Shown here one piece after another: positions 1 to 6,949 of a stretch of DNA of 13,716 nucleotides (position 1 is the stretch's first letter; each line of letters opens with the position of its first letter). The stretch lies in assembly GCA_946615295.1 (NCBI GenBank), contig CAMOHL010000008.1, forward strand, positions 1 to 13,716. Direction: 5' to 3'. The translations under genes and the position numbers were made by a program. This DNA comes from an uncultured Clostridia bacterium (GTDB lineage Bacteria > Bacillota > Clostridia > Christensenellales > UBA1242). The notes under the pieces were generated by a model. It was not told the origin of the DNA, made no database searches, and saw nothing but the letters and a program-made list of their open reading frames with translations.

Positions 1-75
1 TGGTAGTCCCAAGCGGATTCGAACCGCTGAAACCACCTTGAAAGGGTGGTGTCTTAACCGCTTGACGATGGGACC
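1..75 (-). tRNA. tRNA-Glu (anticodon UUC)
   Basis: The minus strand folds into a complete cloverleaf. The acceptor stem GGTCCCA pairs with TGGGACT, followed by discriminator A and an encoded CCA. The anticodon stem CCACC/GGTGG encloses the loop CTTTCAA, so the anticodon is TTC (Glu). The T-arm has the TTCGAAT loop. It is the second gene of a two-tRNA transcript behind tRNA-Met, 16 bp apart. The window begins exactly at its 3' end, so its terminator or further tRNAs lie outside. Confidence 0.96.
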
Positions 76-91
76 GTATTCAAAATTTTAA

Positions 92-168
92 TGGTAGCGG
101 TGGGTGGGCTCGAACCACCGACCTCCCGGGTATGAGCCGAACGCTATAACCAACTAAGCTACACCGCC
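92..168 (-). tRNA. tRNA-Met, elongator (anticodon CAU)
   Basis: The minus strand gives a 77-nt cloverleaf starting GGCGGTG and ending in CACCGCT plus ACCA. The anticodon stem TTCGG/CCGGG encloses CTCATAC, giving anticodon CAT. The paired first base and the overall match to the Bacillota elongator tRNA-Met pattern (GGCGGTGTAGCT...) separate it from the initiator at 555. A tRNA-Ile2 with a modified CAU anticodon is a less likely alternative. It is the first gene of the operon with tRNA-Glu. Confidence 0.93.
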
Positions 169-180
169 ATTGACTTTTTC

Positions 181-209
181 ATTATAATATATAAAAACAC
201 AATTGTCAA
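181..209 (-). promoter_or_regulatory. Promoter of the tRNA-Met/tRNA-Glu operon
   Basis: Minus strand: TTGACA (204-209), a 17-bp spacer, then TATAAT (181-186), a perfect consensus promoter. Predicted +1 near 174 leaves about 6 nt before the mature tRNA-Met 5' end. Confidence 0.9.
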
Positions 210-509
210 TAAAAATTTTAAAATTTTTCGACTTTTTTATTTTAAGCTAAGTAACCCTTATTTTTGTTATCATATTTTTACATACAAACAACAAATTATT
301 TTAAAAACACAACATTTCTTTTTACTTGATGCTTCTTGATTTTATTTGTTATAGCATTAAACACAATTTTGGATATATAATTTTTATATTTTTGATAGAC
401 AGACAAGGCATATACAATGCAATATTTCACAAATCACAATAATAACTCATAATATTACAAGTTTTGACAAAAATTATTTTTACTTTTTTATATTTTTTTT
501 GATATTCTA
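210..509. other. AT-rich intergenic region, nothing recognised
   Basis: About 300 bp of very AT-rich sequence separate the divergent tRNA promoters. I find no ORF with a ribosome-binding site, no terminator-like hairpin and no RNA gene on either strand. A TTGACA at 464-469 has no convincing -10 at normal spacing. The region may be only spacer or may act as an upstream element for the flanking tRNA promoters. Confidence 0.6.
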
Positions 510-538
510 TTGACAATGCTTTATTCAAATGCTATAAT
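510..538 (+). promoter_or_regulatory. Promoter of tRNA-fMet
   Basis: TTGACA (510-515), a 17-bp spacer, then TATAAT (533-538), a perfect consensus. Predicted +1 near 545 lies about 10 nt before the mature tRNA. Confidence 0.92.
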
Positions 539-554
539 TTTTTTGTTTATATGT

Positions 555-630
555 CGCGGGGTGGAGCAGCTGGCAGCTCGTTGGGCTCATAACCCAAAGG
601 TCGAAAGTTCGAGTCTTTCCCCCGCAACCA
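555..630 (+). tRNA. Initiator tRNA-fMet (anticodon CAU)
   Basis: This 76-nt cloverleaf carries the initiator hallmarks. There is a C1-A72 mismatch at the end of the acceptor stem (CGCGGGG against CCCCGCA), and three consecutive G-C pairs in the anticodon stem (TTGGG/CCCAA) around loop CTCATAA. Discriminator A and CCA are encoded (627-630). It is a single-gene transcript with its own consensus promoter and terminator, and supplies the tRNA for translation initiation. Confidence 0.97.
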
Positions 631-632
631 CT

Positions 633-663
633 AATCCTAGCAAGTATTTGTTAGGATTTTTTT
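633..663 (+). terminator. Intrinsic terminator after tRNA-fMet
   Basis: The stem AATCCTAGCAA pairs with TTGTTAGGATT (11 bp including one G-U) around loop GTAT, and a T-run follows (657-663). It begins 2 nt after the tRNA CCA end. Confidence 0.9.
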
Positions 664-824
664 ATACTCTGGTTATACACATTTAGTTTATTTGATATAG
701 TAAAAAATATTTTTTTAATAATATATTAACTATTTTTTATAGTTTAGCTTTTTGAAAATTCAAAACAAAAATTTTTAAATTTAACACAAATTAGGTATAA
801 CGATGCAGGGATAGCTATTTAATA

Positions 825-853
825 TTGACTTATTTTTGTGTATATGTTACAAT
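825..853 (+). promoter_or_regulatory. Promoter of the glycosyltransferase gene
   Basis: TTGACT (825-830), a 17-bp spacer, then TACAAT (848-853). Predicted +1 near 860 leaves a leader of about 15 nt, which contains the ribosome-binding site. It overlaps the in-frame TTG at 836, which argues against translation starting there. Confidence 0.75.
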
Positions 854-874
854 GCAAGTTATACGGAGGATAAA

Positions 875-2230
875 ATGGACTATGGACAACTTGTAAATTT
901 GATTTTTTCAATACTTACAACAATTATTGGTGCATTTACAATTTATTATTTTTTCTTTTCAATCATAGGATTATTTGCAAGAAAAAAATTTAAAGAAACC
1001 GATGTTAAACTAAAATATGGAATAATTATTTCAGCACGAAATGAAGAAAAGGTTGTTGGTAATCTTATTGACAGTATAAGACAAAATGATTATCCTCAAG
1101 ACAAACTAGAAGTTTTTGTTATTGCACATAATTGCAGTGATAACACAGCAAAAGTGGCAAGAGAACATGGTGCCGTTGTGTATGAATATAACAACAAAAA
1201 TGAAGCGACAAAAGGTTTTGCAATAAAACATCTTATAGAAAACATAAAAAATGATTATAATATTGATGAATTTGATGGTTTTTTTGTGTTTGATGCTGAC
1301 AATATATTGACAACAAACTATATCAGCAAAATGAATGATGCCTTTGTTTATTACAACAAAAAAAGAATAATCACATCTTTTAGAAATTCAAAAAACTTTG
1401 GCTCTTCTTTGACATCTGCATTGTATGGAACATTATTCATTCAAAACTGCAGATTTGAATGTAGGGGTAGAACTATTTGCAACTGCTCAACAAGAGTTCA
1501 AGGAACAGGCTTTTTGCTCAACATTGAAGTTATTAAAAATGGCTGGCAATATGTAACACTTACTGAAGATTGGGAGTTGACTGCTGACCAAATTTTACAA
1601 GGTAACAAAGTTATGTATTGCGATGAAGCAATGTTTTATGACGAGCAACCAACAAATTTCAAATTTATGACAAAACAAAGATTGAGATGGGCAAAAGGTC
1701 ATTTGCTAGTTTTTAAAAAAAAGTCAAAAGAATTATTTAAACATATATTCAAAAGAAGCACAAAGAACAAATTTTCCACATACGATATACTCATAAACAT
1801 TATTCCTATTGGTTTAATTGGATTATCTCTTTCCATTTTACAAATAATTTTGCTAGCTTTTGCCCCTATTTTTTTAAGTGATTATTTGATTATTTGGAAA
1901 GATATGGCAATAAATATGTTAAAAAGTCTTACTGTGGCATATCTTGTGCAAATGATAATGGCAACTATTATGTTTGCTTGTGAACACAAAAGAATTTGTG
2001 GAGTCAGTTTCTTCAAAAAAATTTCAACTGTGTTGATGTGGCCAATCTTTAATGCTTATAGTGTCATACTAGGTGTTATTGCACTATTCAAAAAAGTTGA
2101 ATGGGAAACAATTCCACATACCGACACAACAAACATTGAAAAAATAAACAATAACAAAATTAAATATTTCAAGAAAAAGGCAATTGTTTCAGATGACGAA
2201 AGTGTGAAATCTGCCAGCGAAAATATTTAA
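875..2230 (+). CDS. Processive family-2 glycosyltransferase, membrane-bound
   Basis: This 451-aa protein is a GT2 membrane enzyme of the cellulose/hyaluronan/poly-GlcNAc synthase type, expected to transfer sugars from a nucleotide-sugar at the cytoplasmic face. ATG 875 is chosen because GGAGGA lies at 865-870; the frame is open upstream to a TTG at 836, but that lies in the promoter. An N-terminal membrane helix (about 6-33) precedes the GT-A domain (about 48-280). The processive signature is present: ISARNEE, SDNT (D89), DAD (140-142), TED (230-232) and QRLRW (268-272). About three more membrane helices follow (305-336, 346-369, 383-404), then a polar tail. Four cysteines (192, 196, 202, 204) cluster before the GTGF motif. 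Substrate and product cannot be read from the sequence. The gene is monocistronic and neighbours no polysaccharide export gene. Confidence 0.88.
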   Translation: MDYGQLVNLIFSILTTIIGAFTIYYFFFSIIGLFARKKFKETDVKLKYGIIISARNEEKVVGNLIDSIRQNDYPQDKLEVFVIAHNCSDNTAKVAREHGAVVYEYNNKNEATKGFAIKHLIENIKNDYNIDEFDGFFVFDADNILTTNYISKMNDAFVYYNKKRIITSFRNSKNFGSSLTSALYGTLFIQNCRFECRGRTICNCSTRVQGTGFLLNIEVIKNGWQYVTLTEDWELTADQILQGNKVMYCDEAMFYDEQPTNFKFMTKQRLRWAKGHLLVFKKKSKELFKHIFKRSTKNKFSTYDILINIIPIGLIGLSLSILQIILLAFAPIFLSDYLIIWKDMAINMLKSLTVAYLVQMIMATIMFACEHKRICGVSFFKKISTVLMWPIFNAYSVILGVIALFKKVEWETIPHTDTTNIEKINNNKIKYFKKKAIVSDDESVKSASENI

Positions 2231-2290
2231 AAAAGTAAAATTAAATTAGATTTTATTAAAGTAAAGTCAAAGCAAATGTAAATATTGCAC

Positions 2291-2324
2291 AAAAAAAATC
2301 AACAATTTTTATGTTGATTTTTTT
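2291..2324. terminator. Bidirectional terminator between glycosyltransferase and hydrolase
   Basis: A palindrome with arms AAATCAACA and TGTTGATTT surrounds loop ATTTTTA. It is flanked by an A-run (2291-2298) and a T-run (2318-2324), so each strand reads as stem plus U-tract. The hydrolase stop codon (2323-2325) overlaps the edge of the structure. Confidence 0.87.
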
Positions 2325-3291
2325 ATAATTCTTTTTTTATCTCTTCTGTGTTAATTTCTTCTTCAAGGTCGTAATTCTTGAAGCCTGTCTTTTTAACTCC
2401 ACTAGATAAATCTTTGACAAACTCTTCTATTTTTTGCAAAACTTTTTCATAATAATCACAATATGAAATCATTGAATCGTGGCCCAAGTTATATCCTTTT
2501 TTTATTGTGTAATGTTCCAAAGGAAAATTGAGCTTCTTTGCCTTTTTACAAAAAATTTTTTTATGCACTTCTGTCATTTTATCATTTTCAGTCGAAAACA
2601 TTATAGTTGCTGGAAAATTTTTTGTTAACATATCAAATCCATGATTTTTGTAAGTCAAAATTTTTGATTCTTTTTTCTTTCCATAAGCAACAGGTTTTAT
2701 TACAAACTGAAGTGGCAAATGCATCAACTTGAATGGTCCAAATATTGGAGATGCAAGAATTACTCCTTTTATATTTGGTCCATGCAAATATGAAACTTTT
2801 CCATCCAAAAATTTGTTTGTTTGTACATTGGCAATAACTTCTGCCAAATGTCCACCTGCACTATCTCCAGCAAGAAAAATGTTGTCAAAATCAATTTTTC
2901 TAGCAATTTCTGTCTCTTTTTTGATGTAATTATACATATCATAAAAATTTGCAATTTGGTCTAAGAAATATTTACCATTTTTGTCACATTTTACAAATTC
3001 AAGATTTATAACACAAAAACCCCTACTTGCAAGCTGTTTTGCATATTGATCTGTATTCTCTTTTTTTCCTGCAACATATCCGCCACCATGCAAAACTATT
3101 ATGGTTGGATGTTTTTCTTGCTCATCTTGTGGAAAATGAATATCAAAAACATTATTCTTTGTATCTTTACCATAAACTATGTTATACAAAGAAGAAACTT
3201 TATTATCTAAATTTTTCTTTGGCAACTCTTCTGTTTTTTCACCATTCTTTTCCATGTTTTGCCAAAATTTGTGATATAACTTTCCAAACAT
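2323..3291 (-). CDS. Alpha/beta-hydrolase (HSL-like esterase/lipase)
   Basis: This is a 322-aa protein when started at ATG 3291. It has the hormone-sensitive-lipase-type layout: the oxyanion motif HGGGY (residues 68-72), the nucleophile elbow GDSAGGH (Ser144), Asp237 in TENDKM and His271 in LGHDSM, completing a Ser-Asp-His triad. No signal peptide is evident, so it is probably a cytosolic esterase acting on small acyl esters; the substrate is unknown. Start choice is uncertain. No candidate start has a clear Shine-Dalgarno. A TTG at 3333 would add 14 residues but lies upstream of a good promoter whose predicted +1 falls at the 3291 ATG. It lies downstream of the GH31 gene but appears to have its own promoter. 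Confidence 0.85.
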   Translation of the reverse strand: MFGKLYHKFWQNMEKNGEKTEELPKKNLDNKVSSLYNIVYGKDTKNNVFDIHFPQDEQEKHPTIIVLHGGGYVAGKKENTDQYAKQLASRGFCVINLEFVKCDKNGKYFLDQIANFYDMYNYIKKETEIARKIDFDNIFLAGDSAGGHLAEVIANVQTNKFLDGKVSYLHGPNIKGVILASPIFGPFKLMHLPLQFVIKPVAYGKKKESKILTYKNHGFDMLTKNFPATIMFSTENDKMTEVHKKIFCKKAKKLNFPLEHYTIKKGYNLGHDSMISYCDYYEKVLQKIEEFVKDLSSGVKKTGFKNYDLEEEINTEEIKKEL

Positions 3292-3297
3292 ACTATT

Positions 3298-3326
3298 ATT
3301 ATATAATTTATTATAGACAAAGTCAA
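3298..3326 (-). promoter_or_regulatory. Promoter of the hydrolase gene, possibly leaderless
   Basis: Minus strand: TTGACT (3321-3326), a 17-bp spacer, then TATAAT (3298-3303). The usual 7-nt distance places +1 at about 3291, the A of the chosen ATG. It lies within the longer TTG-initiated reading frame. Confidence 0.65.
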
Positions 3327-3343
3327 TACTCAATTTTTGTCTT

Positions 3344-3420
3344 AAAAAAACACATTAAAACTGATATGTATCGCAAAAAGCTAACTACTTTTTTTGATAC
3401 ACTTCAAAAATCAATGTGTT
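3344..3420 (-). terminator. Long structured 3' region after the GH31 gene, terminator-like
   Basis: On the minus strand AACACATT (3413-3420) pairs with AATGTGTT (3349-3356), and a T7 run (3344-3350) overlaps and follows the second arm. Nested inside are TGTATC/GATACA and AAAAAG/CTTTTT arms, giving a long interrupted hairpin starting 26 nt after the GH31 stop. The U-tract suggests termination, but the stem is long, AT-rich and interrupted. Confidence 0.5.
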
Positions 3421-3446
3421 CATTCTATATTTCTTTGCCAATATCC

Positions 3447-5390
3447 CTATTTTTGTGATTTTGTTATAACTCTTATATTTTTCTTTGAAATTCTTTTTGT
3501 TTGTCCATTGTCTATATATTGATGATATTCTTCTCCGTTACCAAGCAATTCAACATTATACAAATCACACTCCATAACATTTTCTCCGCCATCACACACA
3601 GGCACAAGTTTGTTGTTTCTAATAAAGAACACAACCTCATCCAAATTCGCAGAAATTGAATACTCCCCCCTGTCCATAACTTCAGTATAAAATCCATCTT
3701 TATTGTATCTAACCATTGTCATTTTTTCAGGCAAATATACTAATCTTGTTGTTTTGCCTTCTTCTATGATTGGTGCAATCATGATGCTATCACCCACTAA
3801 AAGTTGGTCTTCAATTTCCTTTGCTCTTTTGTCATCTTCAAATTCAAATGCTAGTGGTTTGATATACATATCATTGTTTATTCTTGCTTTCATAAATTCA
3901 GAATAAATATAAGGGAGTAGTTTGTATCGAAGATTCAAAATTGTTCTAAAATAATCGATATTTTCATAGCAATAACATTCTTGAGGCTCTGTTTCTATAG
4001 AGGTATGATTTCTAAATAATGGTGTAAACACTGAAAATGCCATCCACCTAAGCAACAATTCTTGCGAGCAATTTCCAGTAAAACCACCAGTATCAGCCCC
4101 CGAATAAATAAATCCACACATATTCAAGTTTGGCATTTGTAACACATTCAATCTCAAATGCCACCAAGTTGAAGTATTGTCGCCCGTCCAAATTCCACAG
4201 TATCTGTGAGTTCCAATATACGAAGACCTAGAGACAAGCAAATACCTATTTTTTAATAATTTTCTAAGTCCATTTCCAGCTGCAATATTCATGAGATGTC
4301 CAAACGAGTTGTGAACATCATAATGACAATACTTTTTTCCTTTTATTGTATGATAGAAATTGTGGTATTCCTCAACCTTTTGATATAATTCAATCTTTTT
4401 TATTTCTTCTAGTGGCAAATCAAAGTATTCTTTTTTAAATGGAATTGAAAAAATTGATGGTTCATTCATATCAATCCAAAAGCCTTCAAAGCCCAAGTCA
4501 GTCAAAAATTTATATTGTTTTCCGAACCATCTCCTTGCTTTTGGTTTAAAAAAATCAACAAAGTGTGTAGCACCCGGCCAAACATATGCTTCAAAATATT
4601 TTTCATTCTTATCTTTACAAAAATAATCTTTTTTTATACCTTCTTCATAAACTTTGTTTCCCGGTTCTATTTTTATTCCAGCATCAATTGTCGGAACCAG
4701 ATTTATGTTTCTATCTTTCATTTTTGAGACAAACTCTCTCATGTTGGGAAAGTTGTCAGTGTTGACGGTAAAATTTATATACCTGTCCATATAGTCAATA
4801 TCCATAAATATATAGTCCAATGGCAATTTATTGCTTCTATAACCTTCTGCAACTTTTTCAAAATCATTTTGAGTAACATATCCCCACCTGCTTTGACCGA
4901 ACCCAAAAGCCCACAATGGAGGAACAAAAGATTTACCTATCATTTTGAGGAATTGTCTTGTTACTTCGTAACTGTTTTTGCCGTTAATCTCATAAAAAAC
5001 TATATCTTTTGTCTCACATATAATTTTTATTTCGCCACGTTGTTGATAATCAATCTCAAAAACCACTTTTGCTGGTGTGTCTATAAACACTCCAAATTTT
5101 TCTTTTCCGTCAACAATCAAAAAATTATGTGAACCGTAAAGAGATTCTGTCTCGTTTGTATGGTTGTTTATGTCAGTGTTAAAACTAACAAGTCTAGTCC
5201 CTCGCTTATTTAAACCTTTTACTGTTTCACCAAGTCCATAGACAAAGTCTTCTTTGCTTAATTTGTATAAAAACTCAATAGAGTTTGCTTGTTCTGTCAT
5301 TTGAAAGTATTTCAAGTTTTTTGAAACCCTTATTCTTTTTACTACAGCCAAAGTTTTTATTGGACTACCAAAAATTGTTTTTGTTACCAT
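3447..5390 (-). CDS. Glycoside hydrolase family 31 alpha-glucosidase, cytosolic
   Basis: This 647-aa protein matches GH31 retaining alpha-glycosidases. It has an N-terminal beta-sandwich (about 1-150) and then a catalytic barrel. The landmarks are GFGQSRWGY (163-171), DIDYMD (197-202), WIDMNEPS with nucleophile Asp307, WTGDNTSTW with acid/base Asp404, and GADTGGF (431-437); beta-domains close the C-terminus. It probably removes glucose from the non-reducing end of alpha-glucans or maltosaccharides. No signal peptide is seen, so it should act on imported or stored sugar. ATG 5390 is preferred because GGTGA (5399-5403) lies 8 nt upstream. A GTG at 5402 would have no spaced ribosome-binding site. 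Alpha-xylosidase or other GH31 specificity cannot be excluded. The stop is TAG. Confidence 0.93.
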   Translation of the reverse strand: MVTKTIFGSPIKTLAVVKRIRVSKNLKYFQMTEQANSIEFLYKLSKEDFVYGLGETVKGLNKRGTRLVSFNTDINNHTNETESLYGSHNFLIVDGKEKFGVFIDTPAKVVFEIDYQQRGEIKIICETKDIVFYEINGKNSYEVTRQFLKMIGKSFVPPLWAFGFGQSRWGYVTQNDFEKVAEGYRSNKLPLDYIFMDIDYMDRYINFTVNTDNFPNMREFVSKMKDRNINLVPTIDAGIKIEPGNKVYEEGIKKDYFCKDKNEKYFEAYVWPGATHFVDFFKPKARRWFGKQYKFLTDLGFEGFWIDMNEPSIFSIPFKKEYFDLPLEEIKKIELYQKVEEYHNFYHTIKGKKYCHYDVHNSFGHLMNIAAGNGLRKLLKNRYLLVSRSSYIGTHRYCGIWTGDNTSTWWHLRLNVLQMPNLNMCGFIYSGADTGGFTGNCSQELLLRWMAFSVFTPLFRNHTSIETEPQECYCYENIDYFRTILNLRYKLLPYIYSEFMKARINNDMYIKPLAFEFEDDKRAKEIEDQLLVGDSIMIAPIIEEGKTTRLVYLPEKMTMVRYNKDGFYTEVMDRGEYSISANLDEVVFFIRNNKLVPVCDGGENVMECDLYNVELLGNGEEYHQYIDNGQTKRISKKNIRVITKSQK

Positions 5391-5419
5391 AATATTTCTC
5401 ACCCTTTTTTGCTAATATA

Positions 5420-5448
5420 ATTATAAGATAAGTTCCTAGCAATGTCAA
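5420..5448 (-). promoter_or_regulatory. Promoter of the GH31 gene
   Basis: Minus strand: TTGACA (5443-5448), a 17-bp spacer, then TATAAT (5420-5425), a perfect consensus. Predicted +1 near 5413 gives a 23-nt leader. It follows the hisS terminator, so the GH31 gene is an independent unit. Confidence 0.88.
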
Positions 5449-5487
5449 ACACATTATAATTCCATATTGACACTGTGAAACACAATT

Positions 5488-5517
5488 AAAAAAACAAGAG
5501 AATTATTTATTCTCTTG
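5488..5517 (-). terminator. Intrinsic terminator of hisS
   Basis: Minus strand: the stem CAAGAGAAT pairs with ATTCTCTTG (9 bp) around loop AAATA, followed by T7 (5488-5494). The hisS stop codon lies within the hairpin. Confidence 0.92.
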
Positions 5518-6804
5518 CTCTTTCAAATATTCAACAATTTTTTCAATTTCAAATGAGAATTGCTCTCCTGTTTGCATATTTTTTATTGAAAACTGCTTTG
5601 TATTTATTTCATTTTCTCCAACAACCATAACAAACTTTATATTTGTCTTGTTTGCATAGTCAAAAGATTTTTTTAGTTTCTTTCCTGAAAAGTCGATGAT
5701 TGTTTTAAATCCAGCTTCTCTCAACTTTTCTGCAATCTTCAAACATTCAATCTGGGTGTCCATTGGAATAATCATAACATCAACAAAATTGTTTTGAGCT
5801 GTTTCTGACAAAATTGCATAAATTGGCTCCAATCCAAAACTCAAACCAACTGCTGGATACTCTGTTCCATTATCCATGAATTCTGTTATGATTTTATTGT
5901 ATCTACCACCTCCACCCAATGATGATGTTATTCTTTTTTCATTATCAAAGAATTCAAACACTGTTCCTGTATAAATACCTAGCCCCCTTGCTAGTTTTGC
6001 TGTGAAAACAACCTTGTTTTGTATTTCTAGTTTTTCAACGAGTTGTTGAACTTCCAAACATTCATTTACGCCCTCAACAAAATTTTGTATTTTTGTTTCT
6101 TTTGCAATTTTTGCATAATCATCAAGTGATTTAGCAAACATATCCAAAATTTGAGTGGCCCCTTGGTTGTCTATACCAATTTTTTCAAACTCTTTTTTAA
6201 GTTCTTCAATGGTTATCTTTTCACATCTATCAATAAGACCAATTATTTCATCAAATTGATTTTCTTTGTAACCCAAATACTCAAGAATTCCAACCATCAA
6301 TTTTCTATTGTTCCATTTGATACAAATATCAATGTTGAGTTCTTTAAAAATATTCAAAACCATTTGCATTTGTTCAACTTCGATATATCTTCCGTCAATA
6401 CCAACAACATCGACATCACATTGATAGAACTCTCTTGTTCTGCCAAGTTTAACTGGACCATCTCTGAACACCTTGCCAATTTCATATCTTCTAAAAGGCA
6501 TTTGCAAATCCTTATTCAAACCAATGACCTTGCAAAAAGGAACTGTCAAGTCATATCTAAGTCCCAAGTCTCTTTTTCCTTGGTCAGTCAATCTATATAT
6601 TTCACTCAAAATTTCTGCATTTTCTGAATATTTATATTTTAACAAATCGAATTCATTCAAAATTGGTGTTTCTAGTGGCATATATCCATATTTTACAAAA
6701 TTCTTTTTTAAAATATCCATAATATTATTTCTTATGGCTTGCGATTGTGGCAAAAAATCAAAAGTTCCTTTGACATTTCTTAGTTCAAAATTTTCTTTTT
6801 TCAT
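5503..6804 (-). CDS. hisS: Histidyl-tRNA synthetase
   Basis: This class II aminoacyl-tRNA synthetase of 433 aa charges tRNA-His with histidine in the cytosol, and the length is typical. Motif 2 is RRYEIGKVFRDG through REFYQCDVDVVG (105-134). The HisRS-specific signature LARGLGIYTGTVFEF (271-285) keeps the catalytic Arg273, and SSLGGGGRY lies at 294-302. The C-terminal anticodon-binding domain spans about 340-430. Motif 3 reads GLSFGLEPI (320-328), with Pro where class II enzymes normally have Arg, and the HisA motif has Gly-Ile where RGLDYY is usual. These may mark a divergent HisRS clade rather than a defect. Residues around ATP and histidine otherwise look intact, and the lack of a hisG-type context argues against HisZ. 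The start has AGGAG at 6810-6814. Expression appears controlled by the attenuator immediately upstream. Confidence 0.95.
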   Translation of the reverse strand: MKKENFELRNVKGTFDFLPQSQAIRNNIMDILKKNFVKYGYMPLETPILNEFDLLKYKYSENAEILSEIYRLTDQGKRDLGLRYDLTVPFCKVIGLNKDLQMPFRRYEIGKVFRDGPVKLGRTREFYQCDVDVVGIDGRYIEVEQMQMVLNIFKELNIDICIKWNNRKLMVGILEYLGYKENQFDEIIGLIDRCEKITIEELKKEFEKIGIDNQGATQILDMFAKSLDDYAKIAKETKIQNFVEGVNECLEVQQLVEKLEIQNKVVFTAKLARGLGIYTGTVFEFFDNEKRITSSLGGGGRYNKIITEFMDNGTEYPAVGLSFGLEPIYAILSETAQNNFVDVMIIPMDTQIECLKIAEKLREAGFKTIIDFSGKKLKKSFDYANKTNIKFVMVVGENEINTKQFSIKNMQTGEQFSFEIEKIVEYLKEQENK

Positions 6805-6817
6805 ATTTTCTCCTAAT

Positions 6818-6848
6818 AAAAAAAATCAACAACATTGTGTCGTTGATT
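6818..6848 (-). terminator. hisS attenuator: leader terminator hairpin
   Basis: Minus strand: AATCAACGACA (6848-6838) pairs with TGTTGTTGATT (6834-6824), 11 bp with one G-U, around loop CAA. A T8 tract (6825-6818), starting inside the second arm, follows. It sits between the leader peptide and hisS, 3 nt before the TAGGAG ribosome-binding site, so it would stop transcription before the gene. Confidence 0.9.
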
Positions 6849-6921
6849 CAAAATTTATCAAACGGCACAGCAAAATATGCCAAAAAAATTGGCATTTATT
6901 TGCTATGATGATGGTTTGATA
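6836..6921 (-). promoter_or_regulatory. hisS attenuator: competing antiterminator and anti-antiterminator pairings
   Basis: Four alternative pairings are visible on the minus strand. First, hairpin ATGCCAA (6895-6889) with TTGGCAT (6883-6877). Second, GGCATA (6881-6876) with TGTGCC (6869-6864). Third, the antiterminator TGTGCCGTTTGAT (6869-6857) with ATCAACGACACA (6847-6836), 11 pairs with one C-A mismatch and one bulged T, which takes over the terminator's 5' arm. Fourth, leader segment TATCAAAC (6921-6914) with GTTTGATA (6863-6856), 8 bp. A ribosome stalled on the His codons would cover the leader segment and allow pairings one and three (hisS on). A ribosome at the stop codon would mask ATGCCAA and allow pairings two or four (terminator forms). 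The pairings are seen; the regulatory outcome is inferred. Confidence 0.8.
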
Positions 6922-6934
6922 TATAATTTTTCAT
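6896..6934 (-). CDS. His-codon-rich leader peptide controlling hisS
   Basis: A 12-codon ORF encodes MKNYISNHHHSK and ends in TAA, with three consecutive CAT histidine codons at residues 8-10. AGGAG (6940-6944) lies 5 nt before the ATG. The stretch TAGGAGAAAATATGAAAAA is identical at the hisS start, so the leader has a start cassette as good as the real gene's. It follows a promoter directly and precedes mutually exclusive hairpins and a terminator. The peptide itself probably has no activity: its translation would sense charged His-tRNA. It is too short for standard gene callers. Chance cannot be strictly excluded, but three tandem His codons upstream of hisS, together with this RNA architecture, are hard to explain otherwise. 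Confidence 0.85.
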   Translation of the reverse strand: MKNYISNHHHSK

Positions 6935-6949
6935 ATTTTCTCCTATATA

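Noticed and set aside
418..453. Short plus-strand ORF MQYFTNHNNNS between the tRNA promoters
   Set aside because: It has no ribosome-binding site or good promoter and no downstream gene; it looks like chance in AT-rich DNA.
673..681. TTATACACA resembling a DnaA box
   Set aside because: It is isolated, with no cluster or AT-rich unwinding context tied to dnaA, so it is not evidence for an origin.
836..874. Upstream TTG start extending the glycosyltransferase by 13 residues
   Set aside because: The extension overlaps the -10 region of a good promoter and has no ribosome-binding site, whereas ATG 875 has GGAGGA at 865-870.
3027..3458. 143-codon plus-strand open frame
   Set aside because: It is antisense to the hydrolase and the GH31 3' end, lacks a ribosome-binding site and has a composition typical of a shadow frame.
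5475..5482. GTGAAACA half of a parS site between hisS and the GH31 gene
   Set aside because: Only one half-site is present; the other arm does not match.
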